Positions 1-6,257 of a DNA stretch of 7,815 nt are shown here, piece by piece (position 1 is the first letter of the stretch; every line of letters begins with the position of its first letter). A program made the translations under genes and the position numbers. The notes below the pieces were generated by a model. It ran no database searches. It saw nothing but the letters and a program-made list of their open reading frames with translations, and was not told where the DNA came from. The DNA lies in contig JALSTJ010000385.1 in NCBI GenBank assembly GCA_026983815.1, forward strand, positions 1 through 7,815, given 5' to 3'. The DNA is from Flavobacteriales bacterium. GTDB taxonomy: Bacteria; Bacteroidota; Bacteroidia; Flavobacteriales; Flavobacteriaceae.

Positions 1-54
1 CACCACCACGACCATGGACACGATCACGATTGCGACGGACATCATCACCATTAA
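1..54 (+). CDS. C-terminal end of a His-rich protein, possibly SlyD-type peptidyl-prolyl isomerase (partial)
   Basis: Reading from base 1 gives HHHDHGHDHDCDGHHHH followed by TAA at 52-54, so this is the 3' end of a gene whose body lies outside the window. Ten of the 17 residues are His, four Asp and one Cys, a composition that binds Ni, Zn, Co or Cu. A His/Asp/Cys-rich extreme C-terminus is characteristic of SlyD-type FKBP prolyl isomerases, which act as cytoplasmic folding helpers and nickel donors; that is the best guess. Metal-handling GTPases (HypB, CobW) and ZIP transporters also carry His-rich stretches, but usually internal or N-terminal ones. A strong hairpin terminator follows 7 bp after the stop, which supports this being a genuine gene end. 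That the frame is coding is fairly sure; the family assignment is inference from the tail alone. Confidence 0.55.
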   Translation, partial: HHHDHGHDHDCDGHHHH

Positions 55-61
55 TAAATTT

Positions 62-90
62 AAAAGGGAGCTGTTGAAACTCCCTTTTTT
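62..90. terminator. Bidirectional rho-independent terminator
   Basis: AAAAGGGAG (62-70) pairs with CTCCCTTTT (80-88) around a 9-nt loop, and the T-run continues to position 90. Read on the plus strand it is a G/C-capped stem followed by T6, ending the His-rich gene. On the minus strand the same stem is followed by CTCCCTTTTAAATTT, so it can also stop transcription coming from the dehydrogenase gene at 183-1073. This is what one expects between two convergent genes. Confidence 0.85.
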
Positions 91-111
91 ATTTATAGTT
101 AAAGCAATAAG

Positions 112-157
112 TCGTTTATAAACGAATATGGGACTTCGTGTATCGAACTTTCAGTTC
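112..157. repeat. Cluster of short inverted repeats between convergent genes
   Basis: Three dyads lie within 46 bp. TCGTTTATAAACGA (112-125) is a perfect 14-nt palindrome. ACGAA (122-126) pairs with TTCGT (135-139) around an 8-nt spacer and shares bases with the first, so the two would be alternative structures. GAACT (145-149) pairs with AGTTC (153-157) around a 3-nt loop. None is followed by a T-run on either strand, so they are not simple terminators. They lie between two converging stop codons, in the 3' untranslated region of the minus-strand gene. They could be a dispersed palindromic element or RNA 3'-end structures; I cannot tell which. Confidence 0.5.
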
Positions 158-182
158 AAGTGATTTTTAGCTTGTAAAAAAA

Positions 183-1073
183 CTATTTCAAAAATTGCTT
201 CGAGACTTTTTCCGCTTTTTTAGTTTCGCTATAATCGTAAAAACCTTCTCCCGATTTCACGCCCAATTTTCCGGCTTCTACCATTTTTACTAACAAAGGA
301 TTGGGCGCATATTTGGGATTTTTAAAACCATCATACATTACATTTAATATCGCGAAACATACATCCAAACCAATGAAATCAGCCAATTGCAAAGGGCCCA
401 TCGGGTGTCCCATTCCCAATTTCATCACGGTATCAATTTCTTGAACACCGGCCACTCCGTTATATAAAGTTTCAATGGCTTCGTTAATCATCGGCATCAA
501 AATACGGTTGGCTACAAATCCCGGATAATCATTTACCTCAACAGGGACTTTTCCTAATTTTTTTGATAAATCCTCAATGGTTTGATAAGTTTCATCGGAA
601 GTTGAATATCCACGGATAATTTCAACCAATTTCATAATGGGAACCGGATTCATAAAATGCATCCCGATTACCTTATCAGGTCGGTTGGTAACCGATGCAA
701 TTGTCGTAATGGAAATGGAAGAAGTATTACTTGCCAAGATGACATTTTCGGGAGTAAATTCCGACAAATCCCTAAAAATTTTCAATTTCAACTCAATATT
801 TTCGGTAGCGGCTTCTACTACCAAATCCACCCCCTCTACTCCATCTTTTAGATTTTCAAAAGTATGAATATTCTTTAAGGTTTGTTCTTTGGTTTGTTCA
901 TCAATTTTTTCTTTGGATAATAATCGCATCAAGTTTTTCGTAATCGTATCCAATGCACGTTCCAAAGCGCTTTTGGAAACATCAATCAAATTTACTTCAA
1001 ATCCCGATTGTGCAAAAACGTGAGCAATTCCGTTGCCCATAGTTCCCGCTCCGATAACAGCTATTTTTTTCAT
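183..1073 (-). CDS. 3-hydroxybutyryl-CoA dehydrogenase (3-hydroxyacyl-CoA dehydrogenase family)
   Basis: This 296-residue soluble enzyme interconverts (S)-3-hydroxyacyl-CoA and 3-oxoacyl-CoA with NAD(P), as in fatty-acid or phenylacetate degradation and butanoyl-CoA metabolism. The N-terminus MKKIAVIGAGTMG carries the Rossmann GxGxxG at residues 8-13, with Asp31 ending strand 2, which favours NAD. Ser118, His139, Glu151 and Asn189 keep the spacing of the catalytic and substrate-binding residues of the human mitochondrial enzyme (Ser137, His158, Glu170, Asn208). The C-terminal helical domain begins around NDYPGFVANR (181-190) and includes GHPMGP (222-227). An in-frame ATG 30 nt upstream would add ten Lys/Arg/Ile-rich residues ahead of the Rossmann strand; I prefer the ATG at 1073 because it gives the family's normal start and leaves room for the -7 box at 1101-1108. 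It is transcribed alone, divergent from pcm. Called Hbd, PaaH or FadB2 in different organisms; the substrate chain length is not visible. Confidence 0.93.
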   Translation of the reverse strand: MKKIAVIGAGTMGNGIAHVFAQSGFEVNLIDVSKSALERALDTITKNLMRLLSKEKIDEQTKEQTLKNIHTFENLKDGVEGVDLVVEAATENIELKLKIFRDLSEFTPENVILASNTSSISITTIASVTNRPDKVIGMHFMNPVPIMKLVEIIRGYSTSDETYQTIEDLSKKLGKVPVEVNDYPGFVANRILMPMINEAIETLYNGVAGVQEIDTVMKLGMGHPMGPLQLADFIGLDVCFAILNVMYDGFKNPKYAPNPLLVKMVEAGKLGVKSGEGFYDYSETKKAEKVSKQFLK

Positions 1074-1100
1074 AATTTTTATCTTTTTTATTCTTGCTAA

Positions 1101-1108
1101 CAAATATA
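1101..1108 (-). promoter_or_regulatory. -7 promoter box for the 3-hydroxybutyryl-CoA dehydrogenase gene
   Basis: On the minus strand this reads TATATTTG, an exact match to the Bacteroidota -7 consensus TAnnTTTG. It lies 27 bp upstream of the chosen ATG at 1073, giving a leader of about 20 nt. I found no TTG or TTTG -33 element at the usual 17-23 bp spacing, so the promoter is either weak or activator-assisted. If right, it excludes the upstream ATG at 1103 as the start, because that ATG would overlap the box. Confidence 0.45.
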
Positions 1109-1168
1109 AAATTTTTCCCCGTGTTTTCGGTTGATTTTTGTATTTTTATGGCATAAAAAACTTTATCT

Positions 1169-1810
1169 ATGCAAGACTTGCCGTATCATCAAGGAGAAAG
1201 GTTAAAATTGGTAAAAGAGATTGAAAGAAAAGGGATTAATGATCCGCAAGTATTACAAGCCATCAATAAAGTGCCGCGTCATTTGTTTTTCGGAAACAGT
1301 TTGGCACCACATGCCTATGTGGATAAAGCTTTTCCAATTGCCGCCGGACAAACCATTTCCCAACCCTTTACCGTGGCTTTTCAAACACAATTATTGGATG
1401 TAAAATCCGGCTTGAAAGTATTGGAGATTGGAACCGGCTCGGGATATCAAGCCGCAGTGCTTATGGAAATGGGAGCTTTGGTTTATACCATTGAAAGAAT
1501 TAAAGAACTCTTTTTACAGACCAAACACCGCTTGGAACAATTAGGATATCGTCCGAAATATCAAGGATATGGCGATGGATACAAAGGACTGCCTATGTAT
1601 GCTCCTTTTGATAGGATTATCGTTACAGCTGCCGCACCTTATATTCCCGAAGCTCTCGTTGAACAACTCAAACCCGGAGGTAAATTGGTAATTCCCGTTG
1701 GAAATAATGAACAAATTATGAAGCTTATCGAAAAAGATAAAAACGGGAATATCAAAGAAAGCGAACACGGAATTTTTCGTTTCGTTCCTCTATTGAAAAA
1801 TAAAGAATAG
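1169..1810 (+). CDS. pcm: Protein-L-isoaspartate O-methyltransferase
   Basis: This 213-residue cytoplasmic enzyme transfers a methyl group from S-adenosylmethionine to L-isoaspartyl residues of aged proteins, starting their repair to aspartate. The family signature QTISQPFTVA (61-70) is the substrate-binding segment. Methyltransferase motif I is VLEIGTGSGY (84-93); Glu109 in YTIER fits the acidic residue that binds the SAM ribose. GDG (135-137), FDRIIVTAAAP (147-157) and LKPGGKLVIPVG (167-178) are the later motifs. The length agrees with bacterial Pcm proteins (about 205-220). The start ATG is the first in frame, and the N-terminal helix follows directly. The stop TAG touches the ATG of the next gene, so the two are surely co-transcribed. 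The upstream spacer holds no convincing -33/-7 pair for this strand. Confidence 0.95.
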   Translation: MQDLPYHQGERLKLVKEIERKGINDPQVLQAINKVPRHLFFGNSLAPHAYVDKAFPIAAGQTISQPFTVAFQTQLLDVKSGLKVLEIGTGSGYQAAVLMEMGALVYTIERIKELFLQTKHRLEQLGYRPKYQGYGDGYKGLPMYAPFDRIIVTAAAPYIPEALVEQLKPGGKLVIPVGNNEQIMKLIEKDKNGNIKESEHGIFRFVPLLKNKE

Positions 1811-2470
1811 ATGACAAAAACTCCCGTTTATATGATGCCCGGATTGGCTGCCAATCCAAAAATTTTTGAGTTTTTGAAACTCCCCGAAGATTACGAAGTT
1901 TTTTGGATGAAATGGATAAATCCGAAAAAAAACGAAACTATTCAAAATTATACCCAACGATTGATTCAAGAACAAATACATCATCCGCTTCCTATTTTAC
2001 TCGGTGTTTCTTTTGGTGGAATTATAATCCGGGAAATTGCCGAACAAATCCCCGTAAAAAAACTAATCCTTGTTTCAACGGTTAAAACCCATCGGGAATT
2101 TTCTCCTTTTTTTAAAAAAGCGCTACAATATAAACTCTATAAATTTTTTCCTTCCCGTGCAATGGCTTATGTCGATTTGATGGAGAAATTTGCATTTACT
2201 CGAAGATTTAAACAAAAGATGAAACTCTATCAAAAATATATGGATGTCAATGAAAAACATTATTTGGATTGGAGTATAAAAACCATTTTACATTGGCAAC
2301 AAAACGATTTTCCTACTACTGATTTTATTCATATTCATGGAACAAAAGACAAAGTTTTCCCAATAAAATATATCAAAGAACCTGTTATAAAAATTGAAAA
2401 CGGACGACACGATATGATTATTTTCAAGTCTCAATGGTTCAACCGAAATTGGGACAAACTCTTAAGCTAA
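1811..2470 (+). CDS. Small alpha/beta-hydrolase of unknown substrate
   Basis: A 219-residue protein with an alpha/beta-hydrolase outline. It starts with a hydrophobic strand and a PGLAAN turn (10-15) that would form the oxyanion region. The nucleophile elbow is GVSFGG (65-70), making Ser67 the nucleophile. HGTKDKVFP (176-184) supplies Asp180 and GRHDMI (198-203) supplies His200, completing a Ser-Asp-His triad in the usual order. The stretch 95-160 is rich in Lys, Tyr and Phe and probably forms a small helical cap. There is no signal peptide, so it is cytoplasmic. It begins immediately after the pcm stop (TAGATG, no gap), which suggests translational coupling. Esterase, thioesterase or lipase-like activity is possible; the sequence does not decide. 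It converges on the PiT gene with only 13 bp between the stops. Confidence 0.8.
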   Translation: MTKTPVYMMPGLAANPKIFEFLKLPEDYEVFWMKWINPKKNETIQNYTQRLIQEQIHHPLPILLGVSFGGIIIREIAEQIPVKKLILVSTVKTHREFSPFFKKALQYKLYKFFPSRAMAYVDLMEKFAFTRRFKQKMKLYQKYMDVNEKHYLDWSIKTILHWQQNDFPTTDFIHIHGTKDKVFPIKYIKEPVIKIENGRHDMIIFKSQWFNRNWDKLLS

Positions 2471-2483
2471 AGTTTAATCAAAT

Positions 2484-4745
2484 CTAATTTTTTAATTCCA
2501 AATTTTTGGTAGCATCCATGATAATTCTTACCAATTTTTTTAGTGAATCCTCAATATCTTTAGTCTCCAACAATAATCCTAAATACATTCTGGAATTTTT
2601 TGAACCGCAAGTATCCGATTGAATGCATTTTACTTGAAGATTGATAGCATTCTCAATCAATTGATCCAAATGATTGGATTTATATACAATTTTAAGTTTA
2701 AGTAAATCACGATTTACTAATGCCAATTGCATCTCATTCATCATTTTAACCATTTCTTCACGGATTTTCACCAAACTCTGCATCTGTTCTTCAGACAAAG
2801 GCATATGCGTATTATCAACATATTCTTTGGATGTTTTGGAAATATAATGAATCGATTGTATCAAATCTTGAATTTTATCCATCAATTTGATATAATTATT
2901 GCTGATAATAATGTCTTTATTTTCCTGCGATTTAATTATATAAAATAACTTATCTTTTAATTTATTTCCCTGTTTATAAAGTTTACGAACATTTTTATCA
3001 TTTTTCTTCAATAGTTCCAAATCATATTTAGTAAGTCCTTCTACAGTATTTTCAAAGAGTCTATTGATATATCCGATAACTTTATTGATATTGGACATAC
3101 TTTCATTTATCAATAACTCGGTCGATTTTTTCTCATCTAAATCAGCAGGGTGATCATTAACTTGAAAAAGCTCTTCTTTTTCCTCTTGTTTTTCTTCATT
3201 ATGTTTCTTTTGAGAACGGTAGAGCATATATAATTCCAGAACAAAAAAGACAATTGCCAAATAAAATCCAAATTTATATACCAAAATAGAAATGATAAAA
3301 GCAATACTAAATGCTGAAAAAGCTGTCAAAAACCAACCACCGATTACATTAAATACACCGGCAATTCTGTAAACGGCGCTTTCACGACCCCAAGCTCTAT
3401 CCGCCAACGAAGCTCCCATGGCAACCATAAAAGTTACATAGGTTGTGGATAATGGCAATTTCATGGAAGTAGCTATAGAAATCAAGATTGCCGCTACCAA
3501 AAGATTAACACTTGCACGAACTAAATCAAATTCAGGTATATCTTTTCTTTTTTTGATATGCAAAACCGGCGTTCTAAAACGGGAATCGATCCAAATTCTG
3601 GTTTTTTCCGGTAAAATAGCCGTAAAAACATTATTGGTTGCCAAAGCAGCTTTGACTACAGCTCTGGAAACTTGATTGGCTTGAAATTTTTCTTCTTTTT
3701 CTCCTTGTGCTGATAAATCTATTGCCGTTTTCGCTACTTTTTGAGCTTTACTAGAAAAAGCAAGAGTCAATATCATGATAATAGCAGCGCCAATAAGAAA
3801 TATTATAGGCGTTGGAACTTTCTTTCCCAAAACTCCCATCATAAATTCATTCGCCGGTTGTCCGGAATGTATCCATGCTTCATAGGAATTGTATCCGGCT
3901 ATGGGAACGCCAATAAAGTTTACCAAATCATTACCTGCAAATGCCAAAGCCAAAGAGAATGTCCCCAATAAAATAATAATATGAAAAACATTGACTTTAA
4001 AAAACTTGATTAAAATATAAGACACTATTGTCCAAAATAATAGACTCAAGGCAATAATAGATTCTGTATAGTCATGAATATAATGTTTGATATCACCATA
4101 AAAATCCGTTCCTTTTAGTCCTTTAAGGATAATAAAATAAGTAATAGATGCAAAGGTTACACCTGCAAATATCGAGGTAGAGATAATTCTTTTTTTATAA
4201 TCATATTGAAAACTAAATACCAGACGAGCTATATATTGAACCAATGCCCCTACAGAAAAAGCGATAACTACCGATAGCAATATACCCGAAATGATACGCA
4301 ATGCACTGGCAGAATTGATATATTTAGCCAATTCGCTTAAATCTGCATGACTGGAGAAAATTTTCATCAACCCTACTCCAACAGCAGCACCAAGCAAATC
4401 AAATACAATAGATACAGTAGTAGAAGTAGGCATTCCTAAAGAATTAAAAATATCCAAGAGTAAAATATCAGCCAACATTACAGAAATAAATACCACCATA
4501 ATATCGTGAAATGAAAACATACCGGGATTAAAAATTCCTTTTCGAGCAACCTCCATCATTCCACTTGAAAAAACAGCCCCGATAAAAATACCCAAACTTG
4601 CTGTAATCATTATGGTTTTATAGGGAAAAACTTTGGAACCGATTGCCGAATTTAGAAAATTTACTGCATCATTACTGACACCAACAAATAAATCTATTAC
4701 TGCCAAAAGCAGTAAAATAATAATCAATAGGAGAAAAATATTCAT
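2484..4745 (-). CDS. PiT-family inorganic phosphate transporter with C-terminal helical (PhoU/DUF47-like) domain
   Basis: A 753-residue inner-membrane protein of the PiT family, which imports phosphate (often as a metal-phosphate complex) with a cation gradient. The family's two inverted halves are visible. GVSNDAVNFLNSAIGS (22-37) and AFAGNDLVNFIGVPIAG (268-284) are the paired G-x-N-D motifs. GMPTSTT (104-110) and KLPLSTTY (429-436) are the paired P-x-S-T-T motifs. Some ten or more hydrophobic segments span residues 1-510, interrupted by a charged cytoplasmic loop around 340-410. After a Lys/Glu-rich linker (511-545), residues 546-753 are helical and soluble, resembling PhoU or DUF47 proteins that in other bacteria are separate gate-keeping partners. 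Cys707 and Cys713 are the only cysteines in the protein. The length is near double that of a minimal PiT. It has its own promoter at 4772-4802. Transport is secure; the identity of the C-terminal domain is inference. Confidence 0.9.
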   Translation of the reverse strand: MNIFLLLIIILLLLAVIDLFVGVSNDAVNFLNSAIGSKVFPYKTIMITASLGIFIGAVFSSGMMEVARKGIFNPGMFSFHDIMVVFISVMLADILLLDIFNSLGMPTSTTVSIVFDLLGAAVGVGLMKIFSSHADLSELAKYINSASALRIISGILLSVVIAFSVGALVQYIARLVFSFQYDYKKRIISTSIFAGVTFASITYFIILKGLKGTDFYGDIKHYIHDYTESIIALSLLFWTIVSYILIKFFKVNVFHIIILLGTFSLALAFAGNDLVNFIGVPIAGYNSYEAWIHSGQPANEFMMGVLGKKVPTPIIFLIGAAIIMILTLAFSSKAQKVAKTAIDLSAQGEKEEKFQANQVSRAVVKAALATNNVFTAILPEKTRIWIDSRFRTPVLHIKKRKDIPEFDLVRASVNLLVAAILISIATSMKLPLSTTYVTFMVAMGASLADRAWGRESAVYRIAGVFNVIGGWFLTAFSAFSIAFIISILVYKFGFYLAIVFFVLELYMLYRSQKKHNEEKQEEKEELFQVNDHPADLDEKKSTELLINESMSNINKVIGYINRLFENTVEGLTKYDLELLKKNDKNVRKLYKQGNKLKDKLFYIIKSQENKDIIISNNYIKLMDKIQDLIQSIHYISKTSKEYVDNTHMPLSEEQMQSLVKIREEMVKMMNEMQLALVNRDLLKLKIVYKSNHLDQLIENAINLQVKCIQSDTCGSKNSRMYLGLLLETKDIEDSLKKLVRIIMDATKNLELKN

Positions 4746-4771
4746 GATTTGGAGCGTTTGTTTTTCGTATC

Positions 4772-4802
4772 CAAAATTATTAAAAAAAACTTTAGATACA
4801 AA
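4772..4802 (-). promoter_or_regulatory. Bacteroidota-type promoter of the phosphate transporter gene
   Basis: On the minus strand TTTG (4802-4799) is followed after exactly 19 bp by TAATTTTG (4779-4772). This is a full match to the Bacteroidota primary-sigma consensus TTTG-N19-TAnnTTTG. Transcription would begin about 20 nt before the ATG at 4745. The spacer holds an A8 run on the plus strand (4782-4789). The site lies in the 78-bp gap after maf, so the transporter can be transcribed independently of maf. No PhoB-like direct repeats are evident. Confidence 0.7.
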
Positions 4803-4823
4803 GCATAATAAAAGTTTTACAAT

Positions 4824-5387
4824 TTATTTACACTCATTCAAATATTCCATAAATTTTTGAGTCGGGAATCCCATAATATTGTAAAAAGAACCTTTGATTT
4901 TTTTAATTCCTATCAACCCAATCCACTCTTGAATTCCATAAGCACCGGCTTTATCAAAAGGTTTGTATTTTTCTATATAATAATTGATTTCTCTTTCGGT
5001 AAGTTTCTTAAAATAAACTTCAGATAAATCCGAAAAAGTGAGTATTTTATCTTTACAACGTAAACTAACACCGGTAATCACTTCATGTTTTTTTCCCGAA
5101 AGATTTTTCAACATTTTTTTTGCTTGAGTTTTATTTTTTGGCTTTCCCAAAATAATTCCTTTTAAAACTACAATAGTATCAGCTGTAACTAATATCTCAT
5201 TTTTTTTTAGTTTTCCATAGGCAAGCGATTTTTGTAAAGCTAAAAATTCTGGCAATTCATAAGAAGGAAAATTATCCGGATAATTTTCTTGAAAATCTAT
5301 GGATACAACTTTAAATTTTAAATCCAATTTCTTTAATAATTCTTTCCTACGTGGCGACTGACTTCCTAATAGTATTTTCTTTTTCAT
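4824..5387 (-). CDS. maf: Maf-family nucleoside triphosphate pyrophosphatase (probable dTTP/UTP type)
   Basis: This 187-residue cytoplasmic enzyme hydrolyses nucleoside triphosphates to the monophosphate and pyrophosphate, removing non-canonical nucleotides or limiting dTTP/UTP. The N-terminal signature GSQSPRRKELL (8-18) gives the phosphate-binding Ser/Arg residues. TADT (68-71) contains the expected catalytic Asp70. GKP (81-83), HEVITG (101-106) and DKAGAYGIQ (145-153) follow, and the C-terminal GSFYNIMGFP (166-175) closes the active site. The GAYGIQ form with Thr71, Lys82 and Gln153 is typical of the YhdE (dTTP/UTP) subgroup rather than YceF. The length matches the family (about 185-200). 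The gene is unusually Lys/Asn-rich and contains an A9 run at 5200-5208. No good promoter was found in the 132-bp gap upstream, which it shares divergently with the Dph6-like gene. Confidence 0.93.
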   Translation of the reverse strand: MKKKILLGSQSPRRKELLKKLDLKFKVVSIDFQENYPDNFPSYELPEFLALQKSLAYGKLKKNEILVTADTIVVLKGIILGKPKNKTQAKKMLKNLSGKKHEVITGVSLRCKDKILTFSDLSEVYFKKLTEREINYYIEKYKPFDKAGAYGIQEWIGLIGIKKIKGSFYNIMGFPTQKFMEYLNECK

Positions 5388-5455
5388 TTTTTAAAATTTA
5401 AACGGTAAATTTATAAAAATAATCCATTTATAATGAATAAAATCTTGTTTAATTT

Positions 5456-5487
5456 TTTGTCTAAATACATTTTTCCTTATATATTGG
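5456..5487 (+). promoter_or_regulatory. Probable promoter of the Dph6-like / oxidoreductase unit
   Basis: TTTG (5456-5459) is followed after 20 bp by TATATTGG (5480-5487), which differs from the Bacteroidota -7 consensus TAnnTTTG at one position. The implied transcription start is about 25 nt before the ATG at 5520. The rest of the 132-bp divergent spacer (5388-5519) is A/T-rich and shows no further clear signal. Confidence 0.45.
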
Positions 5488-5519
5488 CTGTCATTTTTTA
5501 TTAATAAATAATTACAAAT

Positions 5520-6245
5520 ATGAAATCATTTTTAAGTTGGAGTTCCGGTAAAGATGCAGCCTTTACACTTCATCAACTCATCAAACAAAACAAAAAACCA
5601 GATTTGTTGCTTACTACGGTAAATAAAGATTTTCAAAGAGTTTCGATGCACGGATTGCGCATCGAGCTTTTGGAAAAACAAGCCGAAATGTTAGGCATAG
5701 AACTCTATAAAATTCCCCTTGCAAAAAATGTAAGTATGGAAGATTATAACCGAATTATGGAACAGGCTATGCTCGATTTAAAGGCAAAAGGTTTTAATCA
5801 AGCAATTTTCGGGGATATTTTTCTGGAAGATTTAAAAGATTTTAGAATCAAACAGATGAAAAAAGTCGGTTTTGAATGTGAATTTCCCATTTGGAAACGT
5901 GATACCAAAAAATTGGCTTTGGAAATTATTGACAGCGGTATCAAAACTTTGGTGGTCAGCATCAATTCAAAAAAGTTAGACAAGAGTTTTGTCGGTAGGG
6001 AATTTAATCGTGATTTCCTAAACGATTTGCCCGAAAACGTAGATTGGTGTGGCGAAAACGGCGAATTTCATACCTTTGTTTACAATCACCCCGATTTTAA
6101 ACGCCCTATTGATTTTATTATAGGCGAAAAAATATTTAAAACCTATAAACCTTGCTCAAAATCCGACCAAAATTCCTATAAAAAACAAGCCGAAAATACA
6201 ACGGATAAATGGGATACGGGATTTTGGTATGTGGATATTAAATAA
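5520..6245 (+). CDS. Dph6-related PP-loop ATPase (diphthine-ammonia ligase family)
   Basis: A 241-residue cytoplasmic protein of the adenine-nucleotide alpha-hydrolase (PP-loop) superfamily. SWSSGKDAA (6-14) is the PP-loop that binds ATP phosphates. GDIF (98-101) and the downstream LEDLKDFR fit the family, and CGENGEFHTFV (177-187) is the hallmark C-terminal motif of Dph6-like (MJ0570-type) proteins. In archaea and eukaryotes Dph6 amidates diphthine to diphthamide on elongation factor 2. Bacteria have no diphthamide, so the true substrate here is unknown; an ATP-driven amidation or adenylation is the reasonable expectation. The final 35 residues are polar and probably specific to this group. 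It is followed after 12 bp by an oxidoreductase gene on the same strand, hence probably one transcript. Family membership is firm; function is not. Confidence 0.85.
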   Translation: MKSFLSWSSGKDAAFTLHQLIKQNKKPDLLLTTVNKDFQRVSMHGLRIELLEKQAEMLGIELYKIPLAKNVSMEDYNRIMEQAMLDLKAKGFNQAIFGDIFLEDLKDFRIKQMKKVGFECEFPIWKRDTKKLALEIIDSGIKTLVVSINSKKLDKSFVGREFNRDFLNDLPENVDWCGENGEFHTFVYNHPDFKRPIDFIIGEKIFKTYKPCSKSDQNSYKKQAENTTDKWDTGFWYVDIK

Positions 6246-6257
6246 AAAATAAAAGAA

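Noticed and set aside
637..867. Plus-strand open frames of 64-76 codons inside the dehydrogenase gene
   Set aside because: They lie antisense to a gene with all catalytic residues in place, have no start signals, and their translations show no family features.
1074..1103. Upstream ATG at 1103 that would extend the dehydrogenase by ten residues
   Set aside because: The extension is Lys/Arg/Ile-rich, precedes the normal Rossmann start, and would overlap the -7 promoter box.
1541..1984. Minus-strand open frames opposite pcm and the hydrolase
   Set aside because: They are shadows of two well-supported genes, and the second crosses the pcm-hydrolase junction without any recognisable protein.
2456..2493. 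Possible terminator between the hydrolase and PiT genes
   Set aside because: AAACT (2456-2460) can pair with AGTTT (2471-2475), but the stem is A/T-only with a bulge and the T-run at 2488 is 12 bp away, too weak to call.
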